A DNA stretch of 64,000 nucleotides from Alphaproteobacteria bacterium (GTDB taxonomy: Bacteria > Pseudomonadota > Alphaproteobacteria > Micropepsales > Micropepsaceae): positions 1-64,000 of the forward strand of contig JAFBAL010000054.1 in the NCBI GenBank assembly GCA_019247845.1, written 5' to 3'. The notes beneath the pieces were generated by a model. That model did not search any database. It was not told the DNA's origin and saw only the letters and a program-made list of their open reading frames with translations. Every line of letters starts with the position of its first letter. Position 1 is the first letter of the stretch. Of the stretch, positions 37,954 through 47,753 are shown piece after piece. Made by a program: the position numbers and the translations under genes.

Positions 37954-38645
37954 CCCGCGAGCCGGACCTTTTGCTCGGGCTTGAGCCGTATATGCGTGCC
38001 TTCGTGATTGACGTCGAAGGCCAGCGTCTCGCGCACGATGGCGATCAGCTTCGCATGACCGAAGGCGATCTTGTAGTTCGGCTTGCGCGTGAGCAGTTGC
38101 TGACCGACCTCGGACAGCGGCGCCCAGCCTTTCGCATCGGCGAGCAGCCGGACGACGTCGGTCAGCAACGGCGTCGCGGCATGGCGCTTGCCGAAGACGC
38201 GCGGCGCCGACGCCAGATCGTCCGTGCAGACGAATTCGGTGCAGGCGAGCCGGAAGCTCTGCGGCGTGTTGCGCCGCCCGAAGCCGAAGACGCTGCAGCC
38301 TTCCTCGCGGATGCGTGCCGCGAGCCGGGTGAAGTCGCTGTCCGAAGAGACGATGCCGAAGCCCTGGTACTGGCGCTTGTGGAGCAGGTCCATGGCGTCG
38401 ATCACCAGTGCGATGTCCGAGGCGTTCTTGCAGCCGCCATTGGCGTTGTGCTGATGCAGCTCGAGCCCGTATTCCTTCGCGGCGATGGTCCATTGCTGCA
38501 GGCGCGCGCCCGAGAAATCCCCATAGAGGCGCCGGACCGCGATTTCGCCGCGCAGGGCGATCTCGGCGAGCAGAGCCGCCGCATGCTCGGCGCCTATGTT
38601 CTCCCCGTCGATCAGCACGGCCAGGCGCTGTGCCATGGAATTCAA
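37950..38645 (-). CDS. NYN domain (LabA/PIN-like) protein with C-terminal LOTUS/OST-HTH-like domain
   Basis: AVLIDGENIGAEHAAALLAEIALRGEIAVRRLYGDF, DIALVIDAMDLLHKRQYQGFGIVSSDSDFTRLAARIREEGCSVFGFG. Confidence 0.85.
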   Translation of the reverse strand: MNSMAQRLAVLIDGENIGAEHAAALLAEIALRGEIAVRRLYGDFSGARLQQWTIAAKEYGLELHQHNANGGCKNASDIALVIDAMDLLHKRQYQGFGIVSSDSDFTRLAARIREEGCSVFGFGRRNTPQSFRLACTEFVCTDDLASAPRVFGKRHAATPLLTDVVRLLADAKGWAPLSEVGQQLLTRKPNYKIAFGHAKLIAIVRETLAFDVNHEGTHIRLKPEQKVRLAG

Positions 38646-38686
38646 TCCTATTCCCCGATAGGCTAGGTCGAATGTATGGATGACTC

Positions 38687-39298
38687 ATGAAGATCAAGCT
38701 CCATAAGAACGACCTGCCGGACGGGCTCGATCTGGGTCCGGTGGTCGCCATCGACAGCGAGACCCTGGGCCTCAACCCCAACCGCGACCGGCTGTGCCTG
38801 GTGCAGCTCTCCTCGGGCGACGGCACCGCGCATCTGGTCCAGTTCGCGGCCGGCGGCTTCGCGGCGCCGAATCTCAAGCGCATGCTCGCCGATCCCAACA
38901 CGATCAAGCTGTTCCATTTCGCGCGCTTCGACATGGCGATGTTCCGCAAGCATCTGGGCGTGGTCACCGCGCCGGTCTACTGCACCAAGATCGCCTCGAA
39001 GCTGGTGCGCACCTATACCGACCGCCACGGGCTGAAGGACCTGGTCAAGGAGCTTCTGGGCGTCGACATGTCGAAGGAACAGCAGAGCTCCGACTGGGGC
39101 GCGGCCGAGCTCAGCGACAAGCAGCTCGCCTATGCCGCCAGCGACGTCGCCCATCTGCACCGGCTGAAGGACGTGCTCGACGCCATGCTGGCGCGCGAGG
39201 GCCGCACGGCGCTGGCCAAGGCGTGCTTCGACTTCCTGCCCGCGCGAGTCGAGCTCGACCTCGCCGGCTGGCCGGATGTCGATATTTTTGCTCATTAA
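38687..39298 (+). CDS. rnd: Ribonuclease D-type 3'-5' exonuclease, single domain
   Basis: VVAIDSETLGLNPNRDRLCLVQLSSGDGTAHLVQF, KLFHFARFDMAMFRKHLG, YAASDVAHLHRLKDVL (DEDDy). Confidence 0.9.
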   Translation: MKIKLHKNDLPDGLDLGPVVAIDSETLGLNPNRDRLCLVQLSSGDGTAHLVQFAAGGFAAPNLKRMLADPNTIKLFHFARFDMAMFRKHLGVVTAPVYCTKIASKLVRTYTDRHGLKDLVKELLGVDMSKEQQSSDWGAAELSDKQLAYAASDVAHLHRLKDVLDAMLAREGRTALAKACFDFLPARVELDLAGWPDVDIFAH

Positions 39299-39383
39299 TT
39301 CCGGTTTACCGCGGGATATTCACGCGGCTTGAACGGCCCTCCGCCTTGGGCCAGATTTGGCACGCATTACGCGTGTTGGACGG

Positions 39384-40379
39384 ATGTCAGCCAAGCTCAA
39401 AGCCCTGCCAAGAGACCATATGCGCGGCGATGCCGCCGCGGCCCGCCGCGTGTTCGACACGGCCGCCGAAGCGATCGAAGCGCTGAAGGCCAAGCTGGAC
39501 GCCACCTTCACCCGCGCGGTCGACGTGCTGCTCTCGGTCGAGGGCCGGGTCGTGGTCAGCGGCATGGGCAAGAGCGGTCATATCGGCCGCAAGATCGCCG
39601 CCACCCTGGCCTCGACCGGCACGCCGGCCCAGTTCATCCATCCTGCCGAGGCCAGCCACGGCGACCTGGGCGCGCTCACCGAGAAGGACGCGCTTCTGAT
39701 GCTGTCCTGGCGCGGCGAGACGGCGGAGCTGTCCGACCTCATCACCTATGCCAAGCGCTTCCACATTCCCTTGATCGGCATGGCGAGCAATGCCGAATCC
39801 ACCTTGCTCCAGGCTTCCGACGTAGCGCTGGTGCTTCCGCCGGTGCGCGAGGCCTGCCCGATGGGCATGGCGCCGACGACGTCGACGACGGTGATGCTGG
39901 TGCTGGGCGACGCGCTGGCGGTCGCACTGATGGAGCGGCGCGGCTTCTCGGCGGACCGCTACCGCGACTTCCATCCCGGCGGCAGCCTGGGGCGCGCGCT
40001 GATCCGCGTCTCGGACCTGATGCATACCGGCGACGAGATCCCGCTGGTCGCGAGCGACACGGTCATGAGCGACGTGCTCATCGCCATCGCCGAGCACCGC
40101 TTCGGCTGCGTCGGCGTGGTCGACAGGAAGGGCGCGCTGCTCGGCATGATCACCGACGGCGACCTGCGCCGCCACATGGGCCGCGACCTGCTCGACCGCA
40201 AGGCTGCCGACGTGATGACCAAGAATCCGAAGATCGCGCAGCCCGACCAGCTCGCGGCCGAAGCGCTGGCGATCATGAACGAGAAGAAGATCACCCAGCT
40301 CTTCGTGCTCGACGGCAGATCGAAGAAGCCGGCCGGCATCCTGCACATCCACGACTGCCTGCGCGCGGGGCTCACCTGA
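39384..40379 (+). CDS. kdsD: Arabinose-5-phosphate isomerase, KpsF/GutQ family
   Basis: VVVSGMGKSGHIGRKIAATLASTGTPAQFIHPAEASHGDLG; two CBS domains; start codon choice uncertain. Confidence 0.93.
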   Translation: MSAKLKALPRDHMRGDAAAARRVFDTAAEAIEALKAKLDATFTRAVDVLLSVEGRVVVSGMGKSGHIGRKIAATLASTGTPAQFIHPAEASHGDLGALTEKDALLMLSWRGETAELSDLITYAKRFHIPLIGMASNAESTLLQASDVALVLPPVREACPMGMAPTTSTTVMLVLGDALAVALMERRGFSADRYRDFHPGGSLGRALIRVSDLMHTGDEIPLVASDTVMSDVLIAIAEHRFGCVGVVDRKGALLGMITDGDLRRHMGRDLLDRKAADVMTKNPKIAQPDQLAAEALAIMNEKKITQLFVLDGRSKKPAGILHIHDCLRAGLT

Positions 40380-41071
40380 TGCCGCGGGCGAAATCTGCGC
40401 GGGGGCCGACGACGGAGCCGCTCAAGGTCCCGCACGAGCGGCGCGACTGGACGGCACGGGCGCGCGGCACGGCGCTGGACGCGATCCGCTACAGCCAGTT
40501 CGTCTCGCTGATGAAACGCGCGCTGCCCATCGCGGCCGCGGCGGTCCTGGCCGCGGTGCTGGTCTATTCCTTCCTGCCGCGGCCTTCCGACAAGATCACG
40601 CTGACGGCGCAGCACACCGGCGTGCTGGACAACGACCTGACGATGGAGAAGCCCAAGCTGACCGGCGCCGACGACGACGGCAACCCGTTCGTCATCACCG
40701 CCGAGAAGGCGGTGCAGGACCCCAAGCATCTGCGCCGCGTGCGGCTGTCGAAGATCGAGGCCGACATGACCATGCAGGACGGCCGCTGGCTGAACGCGAC
40801 GGCGAGCCAGGGCTTTTTCGACATGGAAAGCGGCGCGCTCAATCTGAGCGGCGGCATCGCGATGTATTCCGACTCGGGCTATGAGCTGCACACCGACCGG
40901 CTCGAAGGCGAGATGAAGAAGGGCACGTTCCACGGACCGGCACCGGTCAGCGGCCACGGTCCGTTCGGCTCCTTGAGCGCCGACCGCTTCGAATACGACC
41001 GTATCAAGCAGGAGCTGCATCTGCTGGGCAACGTGCGGACGAATTTCACGATCCCGAGGCATCATAGATGA
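40379..41071 (+). CDS. lptC: LPS export ABC transporter periplasmic protein LptC
   Basis: N-terminal TM, DKITLTAQHTGVLDNDLTMEKPKLTGADDDGNPFVITAEKAVQD; TGATG with kdsD. Confidence 0.88.
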   Translation: MPRAKSARGPTTEPLKVPHERRDWTARARGTALDAIRYSQFVSLMKRALPIAAAAVLAAVLVYSFLPRPSDKITLTAQHTGVLDNDLTMEKPKLTGADDDGNPFVITAEKAVQDPKHLRRVRLSKIEADMTMQDGRWLNATASQGFFDMESGALNLSGGIAMYSDSGYELHTDRLEGEMKKGTFHGPAPVSGHGPFGSLSADRFEYDRIKQELHLLGNVRTNFTIPRHHR

Positions 41072-41574
41072 AACGATTGGCGCTTGCTCTTTTGCTGCTT
41101 TCCACCGCCGGCGCATCGGCGCAGGTGACGAGCGGCTTCGGCCTGTCCGCGAAGGACACCAACGCGCCGATCCAGGTCTCGGCCGACCGTTTCGACGCCG
41201 ACCTCAACTCCAAGACCGGAACCTATTCCGGCAACGTGCTGGTCTCCCAAGGCCAGATGAAGCTGCGCGCCGACAAAGTGAAGGTCAACGTGGTGTCGGG
41301 AAAGCCCGACAAGATCTACGCCAACGGCAACGTGCTGTTCACCGCGCCGTCGGGCAATGCGCAAGGCGATGCCTGCGTCTATGACGTGGCGCCGCGCCTC
41401 ATCACGCTCACCGGCCGCGTGGTCCTGACGAAAGAAAAGAACGTTATGCGCGGCTCGACCCTGACCGTGAACCTGAACACCGGCCAAGCCCAGCTCGGCG
41501 CCAAGCAGGCGCCAGGGCAGCGCGTTCAGGGACTGTTTACACCGCCGCCGCAATCGCAAAAGAACCCGCCCTAG
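41068..41574 (+). CDS. lptA: Lipopolysaccharide transport periplasmic protein LptA
   Basis: PIQVSADRFDADLNSKTGTYSGNVLVSQGQMKLRADKVKV; ATGA overlap with lptC. Confidence 0.9.
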   Translation: MKRLALALLLLSTAGASAQVTSGFGLSAKDTNAPIQVSADRFDADLNSKTGTYSGNVLVSQGQMKLRADKVKVNVVSGKPDKIYANGNVLFTAPSGNAQGDACVYDVAPRLITLTGRVVLTKEKNVMRGSTLTVNLNTGQAQLGAKQAPGQRVQGLFTPPPQSQKNPP

Positions 41575-41627
41575 CTTCATGGTTCCTTAAACACGATTAG
41601 GCATGGTTTTTGCCCAGGTAGACGAAG

Positions 41628-42455
<828 letters not shown>

Positions 42456-42472
42456 GCAGGGCGTAAAGCGTT

Positions 42473-43972
42473 ATGGCGTTGGGGCAGCGTCTCGAGATAC
42501 GGCAGGGTCAGTCGCTGGTGATGACCCCACAGCTGCAGCAGGCGATCAAGCTGCTGCAGCTCTCCAACATCGAGCTGGCCGAATATTGCGAGCAGGAGCT
42601 CGAGAAGAACCCGCTGCTCGAGCGCGACGACAGCGAGCGCTCGGGCGAGGAGCATGTCGAGCGCGAAAGCGCCGCGACCGAAACCTTGGACACCGCGCTC
42701 GGCCGCGAGGATTTCTCCAAGGCCGAGGACATGGACGCCTCGCACGACGACAAATACGACAGCGCCGAGGGCGCGATGCCTGCGGCGCCGCTCACCGACT
42801 GGTCGACGGTCAAGAATTCGCAGCGCTTCGAGGGCGACGAGGACGGACTCGAATCCTCGCTCGCCGCGGGCGGCAGCCTCAAGGACCACCTGGAGGAGCA
42901 GCTCGCCATCGCGGCGCTCGGCCCCGAGAAGCGGCTCGTCTGCCTGGCGTTGATCGATGCGGTGGACGAGGCGGGCTATCTGCGCGCCGACCTCGACGAG
43001 GTGGCTGAGCGGCTCGGTGCCGCGCGGACCTGCGTGGACGAGGTGCTGAAGATTCTCCAGGGCTTCGATCCGATCGGCGTCGCGGCGCGCGATCTCGCAG
43101 AGTGCCTTGGCATCCAGCTGAAAGCCCAGGACCGGCTCGATCCGGCGATGGCGGCGCTGCTGACCCGGCTCGATCTCGTTGCGCGGCGCGAGACCGCCGC
43201 GCTTTGCGCGATCTGCGGCGTCGATGCCGAAGACATCGCCGACATGATCGCAGAGATCCGCGGCCTGACGCCGAAGCCCGGCCTCGCCTTCGGCACCGAG
43301 CCGGTGCAGCCGGTAATCCCCGACGTCTTCGTGAAGGAGGGTCCCGACGGCGCCTGGCATATCGAGCTCAACGCCGAGACCCTGCCGCGCCTGCTGGTCA
43401 ATTCGCGCTACTACACCAAGGTCCAGGCCGGCGCGCGCGACAAGGATTCCAAGAACTACCTGACCGACTGCCTCAACAGCGCCAACTGGCTGGTGAAGAG
43501 CCTGGACCAGCGTGCGCGAACGATCATGAAGGTGGCAGCTGAGATCGTGCGCCAGCAGGACGGGTTCCTCACCTATGGCGTGCGGCACTTGAGGCCGCTG
43601 AACCTGCGCACCATCGCGGATGCGATCACGATGCACGAGTCCACGGTCAGCCGCGTCACCTCGAACAAATACATCGCGACGCCGCGCGGTACCTTCGAAC
43701 TCAAGTACTTCTTCACTGCCTCGATCCAATCGGTGAACGGCTCGGAAGCGCATTCCGCCGAAGCGGTGCGCGACCGCATTCGCGAGATGATTGAAAACGA
43801 AGGCCGCCGCGAAATTCTCTCCGACGACCGCATCGTTTCGCTGCTCACCGCCGACGGCGTGAACATCGCGCGGCGCACCGTCGCCAAGTACCGCGAGGCG
43901 ATGCGCATCCCGTCTTCGGTCGAGCGCCGCAGGCTGAAATTCGGGGAATCGGCTGCCGCCGGACATCCTTAA
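42473..43972 (+). CDS. rpoN: RNA polymerase factor sigma-54
   Basis: RLEIRQGQSLVMTPQLQQAIKLLQLSNIEL; ARRTVAKYREAMRIPSSVERRRL (RpoN box). Confidence 0.97.
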   Translation: MALGQRLEIRQGQSLVMTPQLQQAIKLLQLSNIELAEYCEQELEKNPLLERDDSERSGEEHVERESAATETLDTALGREDFSKAEDMDASHDDKYDSAEGAMPAAPLTDWSTVKNSQRFEGDEDGLESSLAAGGSLKDHLEEQLAIAALGPEKRLVCLALIDAVDEAGYLRADLDEVAERLGAARTCVDEVLKILQGFDPIGVAARDLAECLGIQLKAQDRLDPAMAALLTRLDLVARRETAALCAICGVDAEDIADMIAEIRGLTPKPGLAFGTEPVQPVIPDVFVKEGPDGAWHIELNAETLPRLLVNSRYYTKVQAGARDKDSKNYLTDCLNSANWLVKSLDQRARTIMKVAAEIVRQQDGFLTYGVRHLRPLNLRTIADAITMHESTVSRVTSNKYIATPRGTFELKYFFTASIQSVNGSEAHSAEAVRDRIREMIENEGRREILSDDRIVSLLTADGVNIARRTVAKYREAMRIPSSVERRRLKFGESAAAGHP

Positions 43973-44118
43973 TTGCAAGCGTTGACATTCCCCTGGGGCA
44001 GGCCTACACACCCCGCCGCCCTGGGAATGAAGGCGCGCTGAAAAGGTCCCTAGAGCCTTGAAGTGCGCGAGCCGCATCAACAAATGACAATGCGTTCGCC
44101 GTCACCGATAGGTCATAG

Positions 44119-44592
44119 ATGAACATCGCCGATCTGCTCCAGCCCGATGCCGTGATCGCGTCGCTGAAGGTCCAGAGCAAGAAGCAATTGCTTCAGGAAT
44201 TGGCCATGCGCGCCGCCGCCCAGACGGGCATCGCCGAGCGCAAGATCTTCGAGACCCTGACAGAGCGCGAGCGCCTGGGCTCGACCGGCGTCGGCGAGGG
44301 CGTCGCCGTCCCGCACGGCCGCATGGCCGATGCCAAGAAGATCGTGGGCGTCTTCGCCCGGCTCGAAAACCCGATCGACTACGACGCCGTCGACAAGCAG
44401 CCGGTCGACCTGGTGTTCATGCTGATAGCGCCCGACGTCGCCGGCGCGGATCATCTGAAGGCCCTGGCCAAGGTCTCGCGCCTGCTGCGCAACGCCCAAG
44501 CCCGCGAGAAGCTGCGCGCCGCCGCCAAGAGCGAGGCGCTCTACGCCATCCTCACCGAGCCTACGGCCAGCGCGAGCTCGCGCGCGGCTTGA
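44119..44592 (+). CDS. ptsN: PTS IIA-like nitrogen regulatory protein
   Basis: ERERLGSTGVGEGVAVPHGRMADAKKIVGVFARLENPIDYDAVDKQPVDLVFMLIAP. Confidence 0.95.
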   Translation: MNIADLLQPDAVIASLKVQSKKQLLQELAMRAAAQTGIAERKIFETLTERERLGSTGVGEGVAVPHGRMADAKKIVGVFARLENPIDYDAVDKQPVDLVFMLIAPDVAGADHLKALAKVSRLLRNAQAREKLRAAAKSEALYAILTEPTASASSRAA

Positions 44593-44599
44593 GCCAAAC

Positions 44600-44821
44600 T
44601 TAGACTTTCAGGTATTTTGGTGCCGTTGCTAGAATTTGCTCCGGCGTCTCTCTAACATTGATTGTGTCGTCTTCAGTTTCCGAGCGTCCTACAAAGAAGA
44701 TTGCTGTACCGCTTGAACTTCCGACCATATACGCGACGTTGTCGAGATTTATATGAACGACTGAAGCGTCAGTATCGGACGTCACGCCATCGTCTTCCAG
44801 GCATTTCACCCAAGTTGCCAT
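44600..44821 (-). CDS. Small hypothetical protein in a lower-GC pocket
   Basis: 73 aa; VVHINLDNVAYMVGSSSGTAIFFVGRSETEDDTINVRETPEQIL, amino-acid composition looks protein-like. Confidence 0.5.
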   Translation of the reverse strand: MATWVKCLEDDGVTSDTDASVVHINLDNVAYMVGSSSGTAIFFVGRSETEDDTINVRETPEQILATAPKYLKV

Positions 44822-45139
44822 AAGGCCTCGCGAATTTGGATTCCAGTGGTTATCCTATCCCTATAACCAAAGCGCTCAAGCCGCCGCAGGTAAACAAGCA
44901 CGCCAAGAGCTGCCCGGCGACGTTGGCTACAGGAAAGATGTTGCAGTTATCTAAGCCGGATCAAGAGGCTATAGCTCACGCAATCCTGAATCCGTGTCCG
45001 CCAAACGCGGTCCTAAAACGCGCTTTCCAGGCTCATCGTCGCCTTATAGCGAAATCGATCTGGCGGCGATCTCTCTCGCCGGAATAAAGCCGTTCTGCAT
45101 CGTGTGCGCCTTGAGCCGAGGCCCAGGTGATGTGAAAGC

Positions 45140-45172
45140 AAAAAAAGCGCGCGAGCACCGCCCGCGCGCTTT
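45140..45172 (-). terminator. Rho-independent terminator downstream of hsp20/DUF1150
   Basis: Reverse strand aaagcgcgcg...cgcgcgcttttttt: perfect 10-bp stem then T-run. Confidence 0.8.
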
Positions 45173-45192
45173 CCGCCCGTTGTCCTTGAGAC

Positions 45193-45447
45193 CTAGTGCA
45201 CGCTCACCGGCGTGAGGTCGTTCTGCACCGCCGCGCCATACGCCGACGCGTAGGCATCGGTGTAGCCCAGCACGCTGCCGTCGATGGCGTGCAGCACGTA
45301 GAGCTTGACGCCCGGAGGCAGCTCGATGCCCGGCGGGATCAGGCCCAGGCGATGCGCCTCGTCCGAACCCGTGGGCTTGATATAGGCGATGCGCGCCGCC
45401 GCATTCTCGCCTTCCGGCTGGTCTTCGAAATCGAATTCTTCGGTCAT
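45193..45447 (-). CDS. DUF1150 family protein
   Basis: 84 aa; IAYIKPTGSDEAHRLGLIPPGIELPPGVKLYVLHAIDGSVLGYTDAYASAYGAAVQNDLTPVSVH; ATGA overlap with hsp20. Confidence 0.88.
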   Translation of the reverse strand: MTEEFDFEDQPEGENAAARIAYIKPTGSDEAHRLGLIPPGIELPPGVKLYVLHAIDGSVLGYTDAYASAYGAAVQNDLTPVSVH

Positions 45448-45917
45448 GACTGACCTCCTTCCCCGCTCCGGCGCGTTCCCACGCCGCTTGCGGAATTGTT
45501 GTCGCCCGTCCTTATCTCAACGGTCCGGATCACCGGTTCCGCCTTTGGCCGCGACAGCTCCACGGTCAACAAACCGTTACGAAGCTCCGCGCCCGTGACC
45601 TCGATGCCCTCCGCCAGAACGAACGAGCGCTGGAATTGGCGCGCCGCGATGCCGCGATGCAGGAAGTTGCGGTCGGCGCCGTCGCTCTGCTTGCCCTTGA
45701 TGACCAGCTGGCGATCCTCGACCGTGACGTTCAGCTCGTCGGGCGCGAAGCCGGCCACCGCCAGCGTGATGCGCAGCGCCTCGTCGTTGGCCTGCTCGAT
45801 ATTGTAGGGGGGATACCCGTCTCCGGCCGCCTTGGCAGTGCGCTCGAGCAACCGGTCCAGGTGCTCGAAACCCAGGAGAAACGGGCTGTTGAAATAGGCC
45901 CTTTGCGTCATGTCCAA
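45444..45917 (-). CDS. Hsp20/alpha-crystallin family small heat-shock protein
   Basis: YPPYNIEQANDEALRITLAVAGFAPDELNVTVEDRQLVIKG, NFLHRGIAARQFQRSFVLAEGIEVTGAELRNGLLTVEL. Confidence 0.95.
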   Translation of the reverse strand: MDMTQRAYFNSPFLLGFEHLDRLLERTAKAAGDGYPPYNIEQANDEALRITLAVAGFAPDELNVTVEDRQLVIKGKQSDGADRNFLHRGIAARQFQRSFVLAEGIEVTGAELRNGLLTVELSRPKAEPVIRTVEIRTGDNNSASGVGTRRSGEGGQS

Positions 45918-46040
45918 AGCCCTCCTTCAAGCGGCTTTGCCCGGCATCCCGCCGGAAAGATTGTTGCGGCCCCGGATGGGCGCCGCGTAAAGAGAATGTG
46001 GGGTGTACAGCGGATTAATCAAGCTATTGTCCCCCGGATC

Positions 46041-47753
46041 ATGAACCAAGGCTTTCCCCGATCCACCGTCCTGCTCGACGACGCCACGCCCGGCCGCGAA
46101 CGGCTTTGGCGGTTCGCCGGCAATTGTGGCGTCATTCGGGCAGATGCCCTGAACGACGTTCCTGGAGCCTTCGCTCGCATGGAAATGGAACGCCGCCGGG
46201 GGCGGTTCGTGGCGGGGTATTTTTCCTATGAGCTGGGTCACCTGCTGGAACCAAAGCTCAATTCGCTGTTGCCGGAGCGCCGGGACGTGCCGCTGCTCTG
46301 GTTCGGTGTGTTCGAGCGGATGGAGGAGGGCAGGCTCGAGCCGGCCGGGCGCGCCTATACCGGACCGCTGCGGCATGAATGGGACGCATATGGCTATCAC
46401 GCGCGATTCAAGCGCGTGCGCGACTACATCGCCGCCGGCGACATCTATCAGGCGAACCTGAGCTTCCGCTCGCGCTTCGCTTTCGCCGGCGATCCGCGCG
46501 GCTTGTATGCGAGCCTGCGGGCGCGTTCCAACGCGGCCTATGGCGCCTATATCGACGACGGGGAGCGGCAGATCCTGTCGCTGTCGCCAGAGCTGTTCTT
46601 CGATCTCGCCGCGGATGGGCACATCGCCGCCAAGCCGATGAAGGGCACGATCGCGCGCGGGGCCGATCCCGCGTCCGACGACGCGGCGCGCGCGCGCCTG
46701 GCTGCCAGCGAGAAGGACCGCGCCGAGAACCTGATGATCGTCGATCTCCTGCGCAACGATCTCGGGCGCGTGGCCGAGCTGGGCAGCGTTTCGGTCGCCG
46801 ACCTCTTCGCGGTGGAGACCTATCCGACCTTGCACACGATGGTGTCGACGGTGAAGGCGCGGCTGAAGCAGGACGTGGGCATCGAGGGACTGGTGCGCGC
46901 GATCTTCCCCTGCGGCTCGGTGACCGGCGCCCCCAAGATCCGCGCCATGCAGATCATCCGCGAGCTCGAGGAAAGCCCGCGCGGACTCTATTGCGGCGCC
47001 ATCGGCTATTTCGCGCCGGACGGCGCGGCCAAATTCAACGTTGCAATCCGTACGCTGACGATATCGGGCGCCGAGGGCCGGCTCGGCATCGGCGGCGCCG
47101 TGGTGCAGGATTCGACGGCACAAAGCGAGTTCGACGAATGCCTGCTCAAGGCGCGCTATTACGAGGCCGCGCGCCGGCCGCTGGAGCTGATCGAGACCTT
47201 GGCCTCCGACGGCGGGCGGCTCGAGCGCCATCTCGAGCGCATGGCGCGCTCGGCCGCGTTCTTCGGCATCGCGTTCGACCGCGCCCGGCTCGTGTTGCCC
47301 GATCGCGCAGAGCCGTCGCGCCTGCGCATCGCGCTCGACGAAAGCGGCGCGTTCCATTGCGCCGCGGTACCGCTGGAGCCCGCGCCCGCGCGATGGACTT
47401 TCGCGATCTCGCCGCGGCGCGTGCTGAGCGACGACCCGCTCGCCCGGCACAAGACCAGCTGGCGCGAGCATCTCGAGCCGCTGCCCGGCGCCGACGAGAC
47501 GGTCTTCCTGAACGAGCGCGGCGAGGTCGCGGAAGGAAGCCGCAGCACCGTTTTCGTGAAGCGCGGCGGCGTTCTGCTGACGCCGCCGCTTTCGGCGGGC
47601 GTGCTCGATGGCGTGCTCCGGCGCGAGCTGCTGGACGAGGGCAGGGCGCGAGAGGCCACGCTCATGCCGCGCGACCTGGGCAAGGCCGAGGTCCTCCTCG
47701 GCAATTCGCTGCGCGGGTTGATCGCGGCGGTGCCCGTGCTCGAAACCGTTTAA
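46041..47753 (+). CDS. pabB: Aminodeoxychorismate synthase component I fused to class IV aminotransferase/ADC lyase-like domain (PabB-PabC)
   Basis: SPELFFDLAADGHIAAKPMKGTIARG, IFPCGSVTGAPKIRAMQIIRELE; C-terminal TVFLNERGEVAEGSRSTVFVKRGGVLLTPPLSAGVLDGVLRRELL. Confidence 0.93.
   Translation: MNQGFPRSTVLLDDATPGRERLWRFAGNCGVIRADALNDVPGAFARMEMERRRGRFVAGYFSYELGHLLEPKLNSLLPERRDVPLLWFGVFERMEEGRLEPAGRAYTGPLRHEWDAYGYHARFKRVRDYIAAGDIYQANLSFRSRFAFAGDPRGLYASLRARSNAAYGAYIDDGERQILSLSPELFFDLAADGHIAAKPMKGTIARGADPASDDAARARLAASEKDRAENLMIVDLLRNDLGRVAELGSVSVADLFAVETYPTLHTMVSTVKARLKQDVGIEGLVRAIFPCGSVTGAPKIRAMQIIRELEESPRGLYCGAIGYFAPDGAAKFNVAIRTLTISGAEGRLGIGGAVVQDSTAQSEFDECLLKARYYEAARRPLELIETLASDGGRLERHLERMARSAAFFGIAFDRARLVLPDRAEPSRLRIALDESGAFHCAAVPLEPAPARWTFAISPRRVLSDDPLARHKTSWREHLEPLPGADETVFLNERGEVAEGSRSTVFVKRGGVLLTPPLSAGVLDGVLRRELLDEGRAREATLMPRDLGKAEVLLGNSLRGLIAAVPVLETV

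Noticed and set aside
45927-47471. 514-aa minus-strand ORF
   Set aside because: Antisense shadow of pabB
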